Part shown: in pieces, positions 33,484 to 41,020 of the stretch
Numbering within the stretch: the first letter of the stretch is position 1
How the letters are laid out: the number at the start of each line of letters is the position of its first letter
DNA from: an uncultured Kineothrix sp.
GTDB lineage: Bacteria; Bacillota; Clostridia; Lachnospirales; Lachnospiraceae
NCBI GenBank assembly: GCA_910588855.1
Contig: CAJUSR010000002.1
Coordinates: 1-64,000 of the forward strand
Length of the DNA: 64,000 nucleotides
Direction of reading: 5' to 3'
Made by a program: the position numbers and the translations under genes
The notes under the pieces: generated by a model
Told to the model about the DNA's origin: nothing
Database searches by the model: none
What the model saw: the letters and a program-made list of their open reading frames with translations, nothing else

Positions 33484-35121
33484 TTAACCGCGGTTCTGTG
33501 CCGCCACAAGGTTGATGCTGCAGTAGCGTTCCCGCAGCTTCGGTTTTTCGATTTTGCCGGTAGGGTTTCGCGGTATATCGGCAAAAATGATACTGCGTGG
33601 ACGTTTGTAGCGTGGAAGCTTGCGGCAGAAGGCATTGATTTCTTCTTCCGTACAGGAGGCATCCGGCTTTAGCTCGATAATGGCGGCTGTTATTTCCCCA
33701 AGACGTTTATCGGGCAGACCGATAACAGCCACATCGTGAATGGCAGTGTAATTGCGCAGAAAATCTTCGATTTGGACAGGGTAAATATTTTCACCGCCGC
33801 TGATAATGACATCTTTTTTGCGGTCAACAAGGAAAATAAAACCGTCTTCGTCCTCCTGCGCCATGTCTCCGGTGTAAAGCCATCCGTCTTCGGATAGCAC
33901 TTCGGCGGTAGCTTTTTCATCATTATAATAACAGGTCATAACACCTGGGCCTTTGACAGCCAATTCCCCCACATCCCCTTTGGATACCGTATTTTTTTGT
34001 TCGTCCACAATTTTTATTTCCCATCCGAAGCCTGCTTTGCCGATAGCGCCTACTTTATGGATATTTTCTACACCGAGATGGACACAGCCGGGCCCGATGG
34101 ATTCACTCAGACCATAGTTGGTGTCATATGCATGGTGCGGGAAATAGGTTTTCCAATGTTTAATCATGCTGGGAGGAACCGGCTGTGCGCCGATATGCAT
34201 CAGGCGCCATTGGGAAAGGGAATAATCTTCCTGCTTGATTTTGCCGCTGTCCAAAGCTTCCAGGATATCCTGCGCCCAGGGAACCAGCAGCCATACAATC
34301 GTACATTGTTCTTTGGATACGGCGTCCAGAATATATTCAGGCTTCGTTCCTTTTAAAAGGATGGCTTTGCTTCCTGAAAGCAAAGAGCCGAACCAGTGCA
34401 TTTTTGCCCCTGTATGGTACAGGGGTGGGATACAGAGGAAAATATCGTCTTTTGTCTGCCCGTGGTGCTTTTGCTCCACGATGGCAGAATGCATTAAACT
34501 TTCGTGGTTATGTAAAATAGCTTTCGGGAAACCGGTAGTGCCGGAAGAAAAATAAATGGCAGCATTATCTTTATCCGTCAATGGAACGGAAGGCGATTGG
34601 CTGGAACAATTGGCGGTCAGGGAATTATAGTCCTCCGCAAATGTAGGGCAGTTGTCTCCGACGTAAAGAAGCAGCTTATTTTTTGTAATGGGGTCAGCGA
34701 TTTCCTCCACACGCCCGATAAATTCCGGGCCAAATACCAGTATATGGACTTCCGCCAGATTGACGCAGTATTCAATTTCTTCCGGGGTATAACGGAAATT
34801 TAGGGGAACGGCAAGCGCTCCGGTTTTCAGGATACCAAAGTAGATGGGCAGCCATTCCAGACAATTCATCAATAGGATGGCAACTTTATCGCCTTTTTTT
34901 ATCCCTTTTCCCAGAAGCAGGTTGGCAAAACGATTTGCTTTTTCGTTAAAAACATTCCACGTGATTTCCCGGCGGTAATGGGAAAGGGGGCTTGGCTCCA
35001 TCAATTCATATTCTTTCCAGGTAACCCGGCGGATTTCTTTGACCTCGGGGTTGATTTCCACCAAACAAATATCTTCGCCGAATTTTTTACAGTTTTCTTC
35101 CAATAAATTCGTGATAGGCAT
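33484..35121 (-). CDS. AMP-forming acyl-CoA synthetase
   Basis: The 545-residue protein activates a carboxylic acid to acyl-CoA through an acyl-AMP. The P-loop is YFSSGTTGFPKA (near 195), followed by YGLSESIGPG, DGWLYTGDMA, and the C-terminal hinge DRKKDVIISGGENIYP with the catalytic lysine in NPTGKIEKPKLRE. It resembles medium/long-chain or aromatic acid ligases of the FadD type. GGAGAA precedes the ATG and a promoter lies 66 bases upstream. It is followed by an SSS symporter, suggesting uptake plus activation of one acid. Confidence 0.88.
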   Translation of the reverse strand: MPITNLLEENCKKFGEDICLVEINPEVKEIRRVTWKEYELMEPSPLSHYRREITWNVFNEKANRFANLLLGKGIKKGDKVAILLMNCLEWLPIYFGILKTGALAVPLNFRYTPEEIEYCVNLAEVHILVFGPEFIGRVEEIADPITKNKLLLYVGDNCPTFAEDYNSLTANCSSQSPSVPLTDKDNAAIYFSSGTTGFPKAILHNHESLMHSAIVEQKHHGQTKDDIFLCIPPLYHTGAKMHWFGSLLSGSKAILLKGTKPEYILDAVSKEQCTIVWLLVPWAQDILEALDSGKIKQEDYSLSQWRLMHIGAQPVPPSMIKHWKTYFPHHAYDTNYGLSESIGPGCVHLGVENIHKVGAIGKAGFGWEIKIVDEQKNTVSKGDVGELAVKGPGVMTCYYNDEKATAEVLSEDGWLYTGDMAQEDEDGFIFLVDRKKDVIISGGENIYPVQIEDFLRNYTAIHDVAVIGLPDKRLGEITAAIIELKPDASCTEEEINAFCRKLPRYKRPRSIIFADIPRNPTGKIEKPKLRERYCSINLVAAQNRG

Positions 35122-35186
35122 TTCTTTTGTTCTCCATTTTCCTGCAATGATTTTTCGCGCTTTAACGCATTGCGCTAATGAAGTAA

Positions 35187-35215
35187 ATAATACATGATTC
35201 CAGTGGAAAAGTCAA
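35187..35215 (-). promoter_or_regulatory. Promoter of the acyl-CoA synthetase/symporter unit
   Basis: On the minus strand TTGACT (35215-35210), a 17-base spacer, and TATTAT (35192-35187). Confidence 0.75.
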
Positions 35216-35276
35216 TGCTGGATTCGCCGATGGCGGGGGAGGGATGTATCCGGCGGACACCTGCCTTAGGATTCTA

Positions 35277-37049
35277 TTAACAGTGGAATTGTGCCATGTA
35301 CAGTTGATAGTAGGCTCCTTTTTTCTTCATCAGTTCTGCCGGGGAACCTTGCTCTATAATTTTTCCGTCATCAATATAGAAAATCCGGTCTGCCTTTTGG
35401 ATGGTAGAGAGCCTATGGGCTACGACAAAAGAAGTCCGCTCCTTTAAAAGGGTTTCAATTCCGGCTTGCACCAGAAGCTCTGTTTTCGTATCAATACTGG
35501 AGGTTGCTTCGTCCAGAATCAGGATTTTCGGGTTGGAAACCATCGTTCTGGCGAAGGCCAACAGCTGTTTTTGCCCTGCCGAAAGGCCGCCTCCCCTTTC
35601 GGACAGCTCCGTCTCATATCCTTTTTCCAATTTCATAATGAAATCATGGGCATGGACAGCTTTGGCTGCCCGGATAATTTCTTCATCCAAGGCGTCCAGC
35701 TTGCCGTAACGGATGTTATCTTTGATGGTGCCGGAAAAGAGGAAATTGTCCTGCGTCATAATCCCCATCTGGGCGCGCAGGCTTTCTATGCTTACTTTTG
35801 ACACATCATATCCGTCAATCCGCACATTACCTTGCTGCACATCATAAAAGCGGCTGATTAGACTGACAATAGTAGTTTTTCCGGCTCCGGTAGGACCGAC
35901 CAAAGCAATTGTTTCCCCGGGCGTAATGGTAAAACTTACATCATCGAGGACATTTACGCTTCCATCATAGGAAAAAGTAACATGGTCGAAGCATACCTCT
36001 CCGGCAATGGGCGGAATCGGAACAACGTTCAGCGCATCTTTAATTTCCGGCTTTGTATCCATTATTTCAAAAACACGTTCTGCCCCGGAGATATTGGTGA
36101 TTAGTTGGGTATAGAAGTTGCTCAGGTTCATAATCGGGTGCCAAAACATAGAAATATAGGTGCCGAAGGCGATGAAGGTGCCGATGGAAACCTTATCGCT
36201 GCCAAGAATCATAATGCCTGTAAAATAAAGCATAACGGTACCTATGCCCCAGCAGAAGTCAATGGTGGAACCGAAGGCATCGTTAAGGCGGACTGCCGAA
36301 ACGAAAGAGTCGCGGTGTTCTTTTACCAGCTCCCGGAAAGTCTGCTTTGTTTCGCCTTCTGCATGGAAACTCTGGATAATCCGAATGCCGGAAAAATCTT
36401 CATGTACGAAGGCATTCAAATTGGAGGCTTTCTTTCGGTGAATCTGCCACCGCTTGTGGGAATAAATTTGTATGAGCCAAAGGCAGATTGCCATTACAGG
36501 AGTGCTGCTCAGGGAGGCCGCGGCCAAAATAGGGTTTTTAGCAAACATAATGATGACAACGGCGCAAATGGTAATGAAGTCCGGGATTAACGTGGTTACA
36601 CAATTGGACAGCACATCTTTCAAGGAATTGATATCGCCGATGATACGGGCCAGGATTTTTCCGGTAGGGCGGCTGTCAAAGAACTGGAAGTCTAATGTTT
36701 GGATATGTGTATATAGTTCCTGACGGATAGTTACCAAGATGGAGTTGCATACTTTAGCCATGATATACATGCGGACTTTAATACCTGCAATCATAAGGAT
36801 GTTAAGGATCAGCGCGAAACCAATCAGATGGAAAAGCCCGTTCCAATTCCCGGCTGAAATATAGGTATCAATGGAGCTTTCCATAATCAGCGGGTTTAAT
36901 AACGATACTGCCACGCAAAAAGCGATAATCAACAGTACCAGAAAAATTTCCTTTTTGTAGGCAGCCAGATAGGAAAGCAGTCGGCTTACTGTTTTCAACT
37001 TGCCTATTTCGATAGACTGTTCATCATCTTTATAAGAATTAACAGACAT
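35277..37049 (-). CDS. ABC exporter, heterodimer subunit with catalytic site
   Basis: The 590-residue half-transporter has six membrane helices then a nucleotide-binding domain: Walker A VGPTGAGKTT, signature LSAGQKQLLAFART, Walker B ILILDEATSSID with catalytic Glu, and H-loop VAHRLST. The signature is non-consensus (LSAGQ). I chose ATG 37049 preceded by GGAGGT. It overlaps the upstream subunit gene by 11 bases, so they should be coupled. Family members (BmrCD, LmrCD types) export drugs or peptides. Confidence 0.92.
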   Translation of the reverse strand: MSVNSYKDDEQSIEIGKLKTVSRLLSYLAAYKKEIFLVLLIIAFCVAVSLLNPLIMESSIDTYISAGNWNGLFHLIGFALILNILMIAGIKVRMYIMAKVCNSILVTIRQELYTHIQTLDFQFFDSRPTGKILARIIGDINSLKDVLSNCVTTLIPDFITICAVVIIMFAKNPILAAASLSSTPVMAICLWLIQIYSHKRWQIHRKKASNLNAFVHEDFSGIRIIQSFHAEGETKQTFRELVKEHRDSFVSAVRLNDAFGSTIDFCWGIGTVMLYFTGIMILGSDKVSIGTFIAFGTYISMFWHPIMNLSNFYTQLITNISGAERVFEIMDTKPEIKDALNVVPIPPIAGEVCFDHVTFSYDGSVNVLDDVSFTITPGETIALVGPTGAGKTTIVSLISRFYDVQQGNVRIDGYDVSKVSIESLRAQMGIMTQDNFLFSGTIKDNIRYGKLDALDEEIIRAAKAVHAHDFIMKLEKGYETELSERGGGLSAGQKQLLAFARTMVSNPKILILDEATSSIDTKTELLVQAGIETLLKERTSFVVAHRLSTIQKADRIFYIDDGKIIEQGSPAELMKKKGAYYQLYMAQFHC

Positions 37050-38790
37050 TGGCGTTACCTCCTTGATATTGGGCCGCATAAGTTTCATAATAAAGTCCTT
37101 GGGCAGCCATTAATGTTTCGTGGGTTCCCCTTTCCTTGATAGAACCATTTTCCAAAATAATAATTTCGTCGGCATGCATTACGGAGCTGATGCGGTGGGC
37201 GATAATGATTTTGGTGGTATGCTCTAAATTGCGCAGTGTGTTTTGAATCATTTGTTCCGTTTCCATATCAAGGGCGGAAGTGGAATCGTCAAGGACGAGT
37301 ATGGGGTTTTTTTTGGCAAACGCCCTTGCAATGCTGATGCGTTGTTTCTGCCCGCCGGAAAGCCCTACGCCCCGCTCGCCGATAACAGTGTCATATTGTT
37401 TTTCCATCGGCTCGATAAAGCTGTTGGCTTGCGCTTGCTTTGAAGCATATTTTACGGCATGGGCATCCAGCTTATCCCGTTGCCCCAGCTTTACATTTTC
37501 CATGATAGTGTCCGAAAACAGGAACACATCCTGCATGACTAACGAAATGCTTCCCCTAAGCTGTTTCAAGCTCATATCTTTTACATCAATGCCATCAATA
37601 CTTACCGTTCCTTTGGTAGTGTCGTAAAAACGCTCTAAGAGATGGATAATAGAACTTTTCCCGGCGCCGGTGGCACCCATGATGCCAATTGTTTTTCCTG
37701 CTTTGACCTGAAACGAAATATCGTGGAGTATTTCATAGGGAGCAGAAGCACCTTCGTCCAGCTTGGAAAAAGAAACGTGGGAAAAAGCGATATCGCCGCG
37801 GATAGATGCAGGAACGACAGGGTTTTCTTTTTCAACGATGCTCGGTTTTTCTGCATATATTTTGTTTAGTTTACGGTTGGATGCGACGGCGGAAGAAAAG
37901 CTGTTGGTCAGCCAGCCGAGCATTTCCATAGGCCATACGATATTCATGGAATATTCCACAAAGGCGCCGAGGGCTCCAAACGAAAGTTCCCCATTGATGA
38001 CGAGCCTTCCTCCCAATAAAAGGACGATGAGAGGCAGCAGTTTGGAAATAAAGGAAAGATAAGGGTAATAAGTTACAAATATCTTTGACTGCCTCATGTT
38101 CAAGTCATAGTATTTTTGATTATGGGAAAGGAATTTTCTGATTTCAAATTTTTCCCTGGCAAAAGCTTTGACAGTACGTACACCCGCAAGATTTTCTTCT
38201 GCAATGGTATTTAAGGCAGCAGTTTCTTCACTGATGGCTTCATAGACGGAGTTGAGTTTCCGCTCCATAATAATGGCGATAGAGCCTGCGGCTATCATGG
38301 CAGCAGTGGGCACGAGGGCAAGCCTTGTGTCCAAACGGTACATGCAAAAGAGGACAATAGAAGTGTGTATTGTCACCTCGATTAGCAGCATTCCCACAAA
38401 AGTGATACCGTCGCCGATACGGTCAATATCATCTTTGATGCGTGCCATCAGTTCGCCTGTATTCATCCGGTCAAAAAAGTCAGCGCTTAAAGACTGGATA
38501 TGGTCAAACAAGCGGCGGCGTATACTGGCAGTTATTTTTATACCTGTATAATCGAAAGTAAATTCTTTGACATATTGGAAAATACAGCGGCCAACTCCTA
38601 TCCCCAAAATGCCGGCAAGAAAATATTTCAATTTGCCGGTTTCGCCCCCGATAATCACTTCATCAATAATCCGTTTTGTAAGCTGAGGCGAAATCAAATC
38701 GAGGGATACACTAATTGCTATGGATAAAATGGCGAAAAGGTAGGGGAGTTTGTATTCGTAAAGATAAGCGGATAATTTTTTTGGTTCCAT
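37039..38790 (-). CDS. ABC exporter, heterodimer subunit with degenerate site
   Basis: The 583-residue half-transporter has six membrane helices then a nucleotide-binding domain: Walker A MGATGAGKSS, signature LSGGQKQRISIARA, and Walker B ILVLDDSTSALD in which Asp replaces the catalytic Glu. The pattern is complementary to its partner: this subunit's weak Walker B would face the partner's LSAGQ, giving one degenerate and one active site as in asymmetric exporters. AGGAGG lies close to the ATG. The leader contains repeat D. Confidence 0.92.
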   Translation of the reverse strand: MEPKKLSAYLYEYKLPYLFAILSIAISVSLDLISPQLTKRIIDEVIIGGETGKLKYFLAGILGIGVGRCIFQYVKEFTFDYTGIKITASIRRRLFDHIQSLSADFFDRMNTGELMARIKDDIDRIGDGITFVGMLLIEVTIHTSIVLFCMYRLDTRLALVPTAAMIAAGSIAIIMERKLNSVYEAISEETAALNTIAEENLAGVRTVKAFAREKFEIRKFLSHNQKYYDLNMRQSKIFVTYYPYLSFISKLLPLIVLLLGGRLVINGELSFGALGAFVEYSMNIVWPMEMLGWLTNSFSSAVASNRKLNKIYAEKPSIVEKENPVVPASIRGDIAFSHVSFSKLDEGASAPYEILHDISFQVKAGKTIGIMGATGAGKSSIIHLLERFYDTTKGTVSIDGIDVKDMSLKQLRGSISLVMQDVFLFSDTIMENVKLGQRDKLDAHAVKYASKQAQANSFIEPMEKQYDTVIGERGVGLSGGQKQRISIARAFAKKNPILVLDDSTSALDMETEQMIQNTLRNLEHTTKIIIAHRISSVMHADEIIILENGSIKERGTHETLMAAQGLYYETYAAQYQGGNANVC

Positions 38791-38875
38791 AAAGTCCTCC
38801 TAAACAAAAAAAGAAGCTGGCCCAGCGGTCAACTCCCGGTTTCCAACAGCGCTGTGACATTATTTCCTATCTTAC

Positions 38876-38908
38876 GATTCGGGTGTCAAAAGGTCTGTCC
38901 GGCAGCGC
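38876..38908 (-). repeat. Dispersed repeat family D, copy 1
   Basis: On the minus strand a 22-base block CAGACCTTTTGACACCC..AATC is identical to 54746-54767, and the preceding GCGCTGC also matches (GTGCTGC there). It is in the leader of the ABC exporter genes and includes a TTGACA. Confidence 0.6.
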
Positions 38909-38952
38909 CGCTTGGCACCCAATATATCATATAAAATAGAAACTGCATAAAA

Positions 38953-38990
38953 TAAAACCGCGGTTCCCTATTACATAGAACCGCGGCAAT
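38953..38990 (-). terminator. Terminator of the 31-codon gene (repeat C, copy 1)
   Basis: CCGCGGTTC pairs perfectly with GAACCGCGG, and on the minus strand it is followed by TTTTATTTTA. The same stem closes the hemerythrin gene at 42456. Confidence 0.8.
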
Positions 38991-39028
38991 TGTCAGGAAA
39001 TATTGACTATTGGCAATACTTTAAAATA

Positions 39029-39124
39029 TCAAAAGACATCTGATAATTGGAGAGCAATTCTTTGTATGGGGTAGTACGGATTATAGCTGCAAAATGTGTT
39101 AAAAATCCTTATCATAGTTGTCAT
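39029..39124 (-). CDS. Predicted 31-residue small protein
   Basis: A complete minus-strand frame starts MTTMIRIFNTFCSYNPYY and ends LQLSDVF. AAAGGAGG lies a few bases upstream of the ATG, a sigma-A promoter is about 50 bases upstream, and a strong terminator follows the stop by about 40 bases, so this looks like an independent transcription unit. The peptide has a cysteine, three tyrosines in its middle and no membrane helix or signal peptide. I do not recognise it. It could be a small regulator, a signalling peptide, or a leader peptide for the ABC exporter genes downstream. Confidence 0.55.
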   Translation of the reverse strand: MTTMIRIFNTFCSYNPYYPIQRIALQLSDVF

Positions 39125-39174
39125 AGATTTGTCCTCCTTTCGTTGTGTCTACAATTTGTACAAAATGTATTTAT

Positions 39175-39203
39175 AACATACGCTTTATTTTAGAGGATGT
39201 CAA
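39175..39203 (-). promoter_or_regulatory. Promoter of the 31-codon gene
   Basis: On the minus strand TTGACA (39203-39198), a 17-base spacer, and TATGTT (39180-39175). Confidence 0.6.
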
Positions 39204-39224
39204 GAAAAAAGTATATTTTAAAAC

Positions 39225-39238
39225 GGAAATCGATTTCC
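39225..39238. promoter_or_regulatory. LacI-type palindrome
   Basis: GGAAATCGATTTCC is a perfect 14-bp palindrome with a central CG, like LacI/GalR-family operators. It is 21 bases upstream of the -35 of the 31-codon gene. Confidence 0.45.
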
Positions 39239-39327
39239 ATACGCCCGTACTGCAAGCTTGATGTTCTGTTGCTACTGCGTGGTTATTGACTTTCCGGTTA
39301 ATTAAAAATAGAAAATATGCTTTCAAG

Positions 39328-39356
39328 TTGACAAAAAATATAATCCTATTTATAAT
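39328..39356 (+). promoter_or_regulatory. Consensus promoter upstream of the Ig-like gene
   Basis: A perfect TTGACA (39328-39333), a 17-base spacer, and a perfect TATAAT (39351-39356). Confidence 0.8.
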
Positions 39357-39383
39357 TATTAAAATACGCGGAAGTTCTGTTTT

Positions 39384-39425
39384 ATGTTAAAGAAAGTTTC
39401 TTTTCTCGTGGTCTTTGACTGTTAG
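39384..39425 (+). pseudogene. Possible signal-peptide remnant
   Basis: ATG 39384, about nine bases after GGAAG and 28 bases after the -10, opens MLKKVSFLVVFDC and then stops. This looks like the start of a signal peptide cut short by a frameshift or deletion. The remaining 260 bases to the Ig-like gene hold no recognisable frame. Confidence 0.35.
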
Positions 39426-39684
39426 AGGCTGGAGCGGGGAAAGAAATGATACATAGCAGATGGCAGGGATGATTTTTAAACGCTCTGGCTTGCCGGCTCA
39501 GGAATGAAAATGTTGCCGGGAGGGGAAATGGCTATCGTGGGTATAGGAGTGTTTTTTTAAATAAAATCATATAAGGGGCTGATAAGCGTATTTATAGGCT
39601 GGCGGGAAGATGACGATGACTATGAAGGTCAAGGCCATAGAAGAAATATGCTGAGTGCTGATTTTGATGCAATAGGAATGGGGC

Positions 39685-40806
39685 ATGTTTACAGCAATGG
39701 AGCTGGGAAATGTGAGTTCGGCAGGCGATTCCGGAGTTGACGGGGATCAGACAGTTACTGTTGAGATACTAAATTCTTCTATTGCTTCTCTTTCTACAGA
39801 AAAAGATACTTATCAAACCGTATCCGGCAATACAGTGGAACTGCCCACAGTCAATGCAGTTGCGGCAGCGCCTACTTTCTGGCCGGCAGGTGGAAGTGCG
39901 GAAGTTACGGTGGTGAATCCTAACTGGACAGTGGGTGACACGACTATCGCATCAATAGCGAACGGAAAAATTAAGGGTAATTCAGAAGGAACGACAACAC
40001 TTACTGCCTCAGTGGGAAGCGCGGAAGTGACCGTTGCTTTTGAAGTAACTTATGATGGAAATGAAGATGGCAATACCCCCGGGGATGGAGGAAATGAAGA
40101 CGGCGACACTCCTGGAGACGGAGGAAATGAAGACGGCGATACTCCCGGGAACGGAGGAAATGAAGATGGCGACACTCCTGGGGATGGAGGAAATGAAGAC
40201 AACAACACGCCCGGAGATGGCGGAAATGAAGGAGGAAACCCGGGAAATAGCGGAAGCGGCAGCAGCAATGGTGGAAAAACAAGCGGATCCTCCAACCGGT
40301 CCGGCAAAACAGAAGTTATCATTGTTCCTACAACCAGCATTGTTGGCGGAGTGAAGTCTGCTACGGAAGGTGCGTATATGGCAACCACTGTAAATGGAAC
40401 GATTGTTGCTACAAGTGAGGCAAGCATTGCACAGAACTATGGCTTGGCAAAGAATGAAAAACCATATGCGAAATTTTATAATTTTGATGCGAAAAAGAGC
40501 CCGTTAGCTAAGGGAACAATTGATGCAGCAGCGGCTTCCCAGGGCGCTGTTGTAGGTCCGACACTTAATATAGAGTTGGGGAAAATGGCAGCTCATAAAT
40601 ATAGCTTGCTTCCTTCGGACGGGTCGGTCATTAGGCTGGTAATAGGGATTCCCAAGAGCTTTGCACAGACCGATAAAACATATGCAATCGTATGCGTGCG
40701 TGATGGAGGAACATATTCTATATTAAAGGATCTTGACAATGACCCCAATACCATTACTTTTGACACTACAGGCGGCGCAGGCGTATATGCACTTATAAAA
40801 TACTAA
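39685..40806 (+). CDS. Ig-like repeat surface protein, probably 5'-truncated
   Basis: The 373-residue product begins inside what looks like a BIG2 Ig-like domain (residues 1-120, ending ASVGSAEVTVAFEVTYDG). Five 11-residue GNEDGDTPGDG repeats follow at about 125-180, then a Ser/Gly/Asn linker, and a C-terminal beta domain ending GAGVYALIKY that resembles C-termini of clostridial surface proteins. There is no signal peptide or anchor, though the domain type is normally secreted. In-frame stops lie just upstream, AGGA is seven bases before the ATG, and the only promoter is 330 bases away. A truncated or decaying gene is likely. Confidence 0.65.
   Translation: MFTAMELGNVSSAGDSGVDGDQTVTVEILNSSIASLSTEKDTYQTVSGNTVELPTVNAVAAAPTFWPAGGSAEVTVVNPNWTVGDTTIASIANGKIKGNSEGTTTLTASVGSAEVTVAFEVTYDGNEDGNTPGDGGNEDGDTPGDGGNEDGDTPGNGGNEDGDTPGDGGNEDNNTPGDGGNEGGNPGNSGSGSSNGGKTSGSSNRSGKTEVIIVPTTSIVGGVKSATEGAYMATTVNGTIVATSEASIAQNYGLAKNEKPYAKFYNFDAKKSPLAKGTIDAAAASQGAVVGPTLNIELGKMAAHKYSLLPSDGSVIRLVIGIPKSFAQTDKTYAIVCVRDGGTYSILKDLDNDPNTITFDTTGGAGVYALIKY
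40057..40221 (+). repeat. 33-bp coding tandem repeat
   Basis: Five units of 33 bp (40057, 40090, 40123, 40156, 40189) encode the acidic Gly/Asp/Pro repeat. Third-position differences between units show they are not all recent copies. Confidence 0.9.
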
Positions 40807-40836
40807 ATATTGAAAATCTGTGGTTATTGATGAAAT

Positions 40837-40883
40837 AAGGCCTATTATGATAAAAGAAAAATCATAGTAGGCCTTAATTTTAT
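40837..40883 (+). terminator. Terminator of the Ig-like gene
   Basis: AAGGCCTATTATGAT pairs with ATCATAGTAGGCCTT (15 bp, one G-U) over a nine-base loop, followed by AATTTTAT. Confidence 0.88.
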
Positions 40884-40954
40884 GGAAAAGGGAGAAAGGT
40901 GGGATAAGACTTCTTGCAAAGAATCCGAAACAACGGAGAATAATAAAAATCGCA

Positions 40955-40983
40955 TTGATGTAGTATCTTTTTTGTGATAGAAT
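40955..40983 (+). promoter_or_regulatory. Promoter of the hemerythrin-receiver gene
   Basis: TTGATG 40955-40960, a 17-base spacer, and TAGAAT 40978-40983. Confidence 0.6.
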
Positions 40984-41020
40984 TACGTTAAGTATTTATA
41001 ATTATGTAAGGAGGAACCAA

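Noticed and set aside
33396..33662. Ninety-residue N-terminal extension of the symporter
   Set aside because: It overlaps the end of the acyl-CoA synthetase gene in another frame and has no membrane or family character; ATG 33395 has a ribosome site.
40057..40221. Regular 33-bp repeats that could suggest a CRISPR array
   Set aside because: There are no unique spacers; the repeats are contiguous, in frame, and encode an acidic Gly/Pro repeat of a surface-type protein. The opposite-strand open frames are by-products of the repeat.
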